NCBI GenBank assembly: GCA_023439505.1
Contig: JAEXNR010000017.1
Coordinates: forward strand, 124,001 to 188,000
Reading direction: 5' to 3'
DNA from: Bacillota bacterium
GTDB lineage: Bacteria > Bacillota > Clostridia > Lachnospirales > Lachnospiraceae
DNA: 64,000 nt
Shown here in pieces: positions 61,070 to 64,000 of this stretch. The notes under the pieces are model-generated. The model saw only the letters and a list, made by a program, of their open reading frames with translations. It ran no database searches and was not told where the DNA came from. Both the position numbers and the translations under genes were made by a program. Numbering within the stretch: position 1 is the first letter of the stretch; each line of letters opens with the position of its first letter.

Positions 61070-62005
61070 GTGAAAACCGTATTATGGAATAATGCTCAGA
61101 TTAGTAACATTAAGGTGTGGGAATATATTGGAAATCTTGCGGAGTGGGCGATGCTGCAAGAAGTCTATACTACCCCCAAGCCCGGACTGGTTGACCGATA
61201 TTCCAATGGAGCACATACGGATATGACGGTAGCAACTTTCGAAAAAAGTGCACATGTATTACGTGAATTTTTTGAAAAAATGGCATATATGGGATTTGAA
61301 TATTATAAAAAACCGGAAACGTGCTTTGCAGAAATTAAGAAAATAGGACAAGATGCTGAGATAGCGATGAAAGAGGCTACGAATGGTGTTAATACACACA
61401 AGGGTCTTATATTTTTGCTAGGCATTCTCTGTGCAGCATCATCAGGAGTTTTTCGGGAAAAGGGTTATCTTACGATAAGAGCGCTTATTGTGAAGGAACA
61501 ACAGATGGTTAAGAAAACACTATTGGGAGAAATGGAGATGATTACCTCATGTTGTGATGATAAAAAGCCGGTATCTCATGGTGAAAAAGTTATAAAGTAC
61601 TTTGGAATAGCCGGTGCCAGAGGGGAGGCGCTATCTGGTTATTCATCTGTTGTTAAAAATGCACTGCCTGTTATGAAGCATGGCGTCACACATGGATATG
61701 ATTACAATCTGGTAAAAATTCAAACATTATTTTCACTGATGCAGTGTGTGAATGATACCAATATCATATCTCGCACAAGCCCGGAAAAAATGGCCTATGT
61801 ACAAAATATCTCACATAGATTTCTAAGTCTGGGGGGAGCCTACCAAAAAGATTCTATTCAAATCTTGAAACGTTTAGATTGTCATTTTACAAAAGAGAAT
61901 TTGAGTGCCGGAGGATGTGCTGATCTTCTTGCAGTAACGATATTTTTGTATAGATTATCAATTGAGCAAATCATACCGTTTGAGGGAACAGAGAAGGAGA
62001 TTTGA
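61070..62005 (+). CDS. citG: Triphosphoribosyl-dephospho-CoA synthase
   Basis: CitG makes the prosthetic group precursor of citrate lyase from ATP and dephospho-CoA. The product shows TTPKPGLVDRYSNGAHTDM, GVNTHKGLIFLLGILCAA and AGARGEALSGY, all typical. I place the start at GTG 61070, giving 311 aa, because GGAGGG lies at the right distance; an earlier TTG 61037 is possible. The GTG is overlapped by an ATG that is immediately followed by TGA. Operon partner of citX and citC. Confidence 0.92.
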   Translation: MKTVLWNNAQISNIKVWEYIGNLAEWAMLQEVYTTPKPGLVDRYSNGAHTDMTVATFEKSAHVLREFFEKMAYMGFEYYKKPETCFAEIKKIGQDAEIAMKEATNGVNTHKGLIFLLGILCAASSGVFREKGYLTIRALIVKEQQMVKKTLLGEMEMITSCCDDKKPVSHGEKVIKYFGIAGARGEALSGYSSVVKNALPVMKHGVTHGYDYNLVKIQTLFSLMQCVNDTNIISRTSPEKMAYVQNISHRFLSLGGAYQKDSIQILKRLDCHFTKENLSAGGCADLLAVTIFLYRLSIEQIIPFEGTEKEI

Positions 62006-62012
62006 TAAAGCA

Positions 62013-63020
62013 ATGCATATGGAAGAGATAAGGAGTTGCGGCAAGGAATTGCTAAGGGTGAAGAGTTTTCTTCAGGAAATGGGAATTGATTATGATACTG
62101 AGATCGAGTACACTATTTGTGTAGTTGAGGATGAGAAGATAATTGGTACTGGATCTGTAGAAGGAAATATACTAAAGTGCATTGCGATTGATCCCATATA
62201 TAGAGGTATGGGATTAACTGCAACAATTATATCGAATTTACTGCAATATGAAGTTGACAGAGGAATTCTACATGTCTTCATATATACGCAACCTAAAAAC
62301 GCGGGATTGTTTGAACCCCTTGGGTTTCATGAGATACTCAAGACGAATGAAATTTTATTTCTGGAAAATAAGAAAAATGGTTTCAAGAATTATAGAGAGA
62401 TATTGTTGGCGGAAACTCCAAAAATGAATTTTGAAACGGGAAAAATAAATGGGGCAATTGTAGCTAACTGTAATCCGTTTACTAAGGGACATAGGTATCT
62501 GATTGAAAAAGCGTCAGAAGCGTGTGATTTTCTGCATGTCTTTCTGCTTTCGGACGAGAGGATAGATTTTTCTTTAGAAGAAAGAGTTGAAATGGTTAAA
62601 AATGGTATAATGGATCTGCACAACGTTATTTTACATACTACCTCAGATTACTTGGTATCGGCATCTACGTTCCCTACTTATTTTTATAAGGATAAGAAAG
62701 TGGCGGAGCAGGCAAACTGCTTACTTGATATCGAAATATTTTCTAAAATTATTGCACCTATGCTTGGAATAACCAAAAGATTTATTGGGACAGAGCCAAA
62801 TTGCAGAATTACCAATCAATACAATGAAATGTTGAAAAGCATACTGCCGGTGTATGAAATACAATGCATAGAAATAGAACGGCTGAAAATAGGGGGTACA
62901 TCTGTAAGTGCGTCTACCGTTAGAAAACTCTTATCGGCAGGAGATCTTGAAAAAGTAAGGGATCTGATTCCGGATTTTACCTATTCTTTTCTAAATAACA
63001 AAATGCGAAATAAAAGTTAA
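62013..63020 (+). CDS. citC: [Citrate (pro-3S)-lyase] ligase
   Basis: CitC acetylates the citrate lyase carrier to switch the enzyme on, using ATP and acetate. The 335-aa product has an N-terminal GNAT-like acetyltransferase fold (CIAIDPIYRGMGLTATI) and a C-terminal nucleotidyltransferase part with NCNPFTKGHRYLIEKA (the HxGH-type motif here reads TKGH) and GGTSVSASTVRKLL. The start is ATG 62013 after AAGGAG, somewhat distant. It closes the cit genes and is followed by a hairpin. Confidence 0.92.
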   Translation: MHMEEIRSCGKELLRVKSFLQEMGIDYDTEIEYTICVVEDEKIIGTGSVEGNILKCIAIDPIYRGMGLTATIISNLLQYEVDRGILHVFIYTQPKNAGLFEPLGFHEILKTNEILFLENKKNGFKNYREILLAETPKMNFETGKINGAIVANCNPFTKGHRYLIEKASEACDFLHVFLLSDERIDFSLEERVEMVKNGIMDLHNVILHTTSDYLVSASTFPTYFYKDKKVAEQANCLLDIEIFSKIIAPMLGITKRFIGTEPNCRITNQYNEMLKSILPVYEIQCIEIERLKIGGTSVSASTVRKLLSAGDLEKVRDLIPDFTYSFLNNKMRNKS

Positions 63021-63043
63021 TAGATAACAGAATGATATTCTCT

Positions 63044-63070
63044 GAGGAAGTTGCTTTTCCTCTCCTTTTC
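63044..63070 (+). terminator. Terminator-like hairpin after citC
   Basis: GAGGAA and TTCCTC pair around 7 bases, then TCCTTTTC. A weak but plausible end to the cit operon. Confidence 0.5.
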
Positions 63071-63153
63071 GTATATGATAGAATACAATTGAGATGATTT
63101 TGACATTTTTTCGGGAAAAGGATTCTGCACAATCGTTAATAAGGAGATATTGT

Positions 63154-64000
63154 ATGGATTTTAGAGAGCTTTCCTATATCATTGCTGTTGCCAAATACCA
63201 GAGTATTACTAAGGCTGCTTCGTCGGTATATGTTACGCAGCCAACTATGACTAAATTTTTGCAGAAAATAGAACAGGAAGTAGGTTTAAAATTATTTCGT
63301 AAAATGGGAAACAGGATTGTGCCCACATATGCCGGGAAGGTATATATTAATAAATCAATTCAAATTCTGGATATAAAAAAACAACTGGACCAGGAGATGA
63401 ATGATATTCTAAAGAATAATGAAGGAGAATTGAATGTAGGTTTTCCTGTTATGAGAGGAACCTATATGCTTCCTTGTACGCTTCCGGTGTTTCGTGAGGA
63501 GTATCCGAATGTAAAACTTAATATTTTGGAAGCCAATTCAACGGAACTGGAGAATATGCTTTTAACAGGGGCCGTAGATTTGGCATTTTTTAATCTTCCC
63601 ATAAAATGCAGTAATTTGGACTATTATAATATAAGCCACGAAGAGCTTCTATTGGTTACATCAGAAAAAAATATGTTGTGCAGGAATGCAGTTATAAAGA
63701 AAGAATGCAAGTACCCATGGATAGATCTTTCAATGCTTAGGGACGAAAAAGTGATTATGCAGATCTCAGGACAGAGAACCCGAAGTATCGTTGATAAACT
63801 TTTTGAATCATATGGCTTTTTACCAAATATAATTTTAGAAACAAGTAATACACCTGCTTCTGTTGAGCTTGTATCAAAAGATTATGGTGTCTGTTTTGTT
63901 ACGGAGACACATTTGAAGCACATGAGCATTAATACCCCATTTAAATGTTTCTCCGTGGGAAACCCTTATACCTCAGTCGATTTTGTGGCATCTTATAGAA
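63154..64000 (+). CDS. LysR-family transcription regulator (3' truncated)
   Basis: ATG 63154 follows AAGGAGAT and opens a frame that runs off the window edge; 282 codons are visible of an expected 290-310. The N-terminus MDFRELSYIIAVAKYQSITKAA and VTQPTMTKFLQKIEQEVGLKLF form the winged helix-turn-helix. The effector domain starts near residue 92 (ELNVGFPVMRGTYMLP). It is the likely controller of the importer-citrate cluster, sensing a pathway acid; that link is inferred from position. Confidence 0.92.
   Translation, partial: MDFRELSYIIAVAKYQSITKAASSVYVTQPTMTKFLQKIEQEVGLKLFRKMGNRIVPTYAGKVYINKSIQILDIKKQLDQEMNDILKNNEGELNVGFPVMRGTYMLPCTLPVFREEYPNVKLNILEANSTELENMLLTGAVDLAFFNLPIKCSNLDYYNISHEELLLVTSEKNMLCRNAVIKKECKYPWIDLSMLRDEKVIMQISGQRTRSIVDKLFESYGFLPNIILETSNTPASVELVSKDYGVCFVTETHLKHMSINTPFKCFSVGNPYTSVDFVASYR

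Overview
The window looks like a chromosome segment from an endospore-forming, low-GC Firmicute, most likely a Lachnospiraceae/Clostridium-type anaerobe. The evidence is AT-rich DNA with strong AGGAGG ribosome sites, a Spo0A-type regulator, a SleL-like spore cortex hydrolase, a glmS ribozyme ahead of glmS, and citrate-lyase fermentation genes.

Layout. 1-3.8 kb: the tail of an unknown gene, then a polar amino-acid ABC importer (lipoprotein, permease, ATPase) behind a promoter and a terminator-like attenuator. 3.8-6.5 kb: a GHKL sensor kinase and a response regulator with a Spo0A-type DNA-binding domain. Between them, on the opposite strand, is a possible 15-residue Trp-rich peptide with a strong ribosome site and its own terminator. 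7-8.7 kb: a small zinc-ribbon protein, truA and a DUF4362-like membrane protein. 8.9-29.7 kb: one long co-oriented accessory locus encoding a Tad-like (Flp pilus/type II secretion family) apparatus. It has three CpaE/ParA-like proteins with degenerate P-loops, CpaB, a TadA ATPase with an N-terminal membrane segment, a fused TadB/TadC platform, four tandem pilin-like paralogues, an M50-type metalloprotease, and three large exported proteins. Two of these carry Ig-like domains and Cys4 zinc-ribbon modules, and one of those has nine near-identical Ig repeats. No prepilin peptidase is present. This is the best candidate in the window for an undescribed system.

29.7-49.5 kb is mostly ordinary chromosome: LCP ligase, CorC-like protein, Zn-dependent phospholipase C-like protein, esterases, HD hydrolase, drug-type ABC exporter, flavin reductase-like protein, glmS with its ribozyme, sleL-like gene, signal peptidase I, argH, M32 carboxypeptidase and enolase.

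49.9-64 kb is a second coherent accessory system. It holds a CUT1-type ABC importer, an esterase, a PrpF-family isomerase, a YbhJ-like aconitase, a complete citrate lyase set (citD, citE, citF, citX, citG, citC) and a LysR regulator cut by the window edge. Together these suggest uptake and fermentation of an aconitate- or citrate-related compound: isomerisation of aconitate, hydration to citrate, then cleavage to acetate and oxaloacetate.

All calls come from reading the sequence and from family knowledge; no database search was run. Start codons were moved downstream where a ribosome site clearly favoured it.
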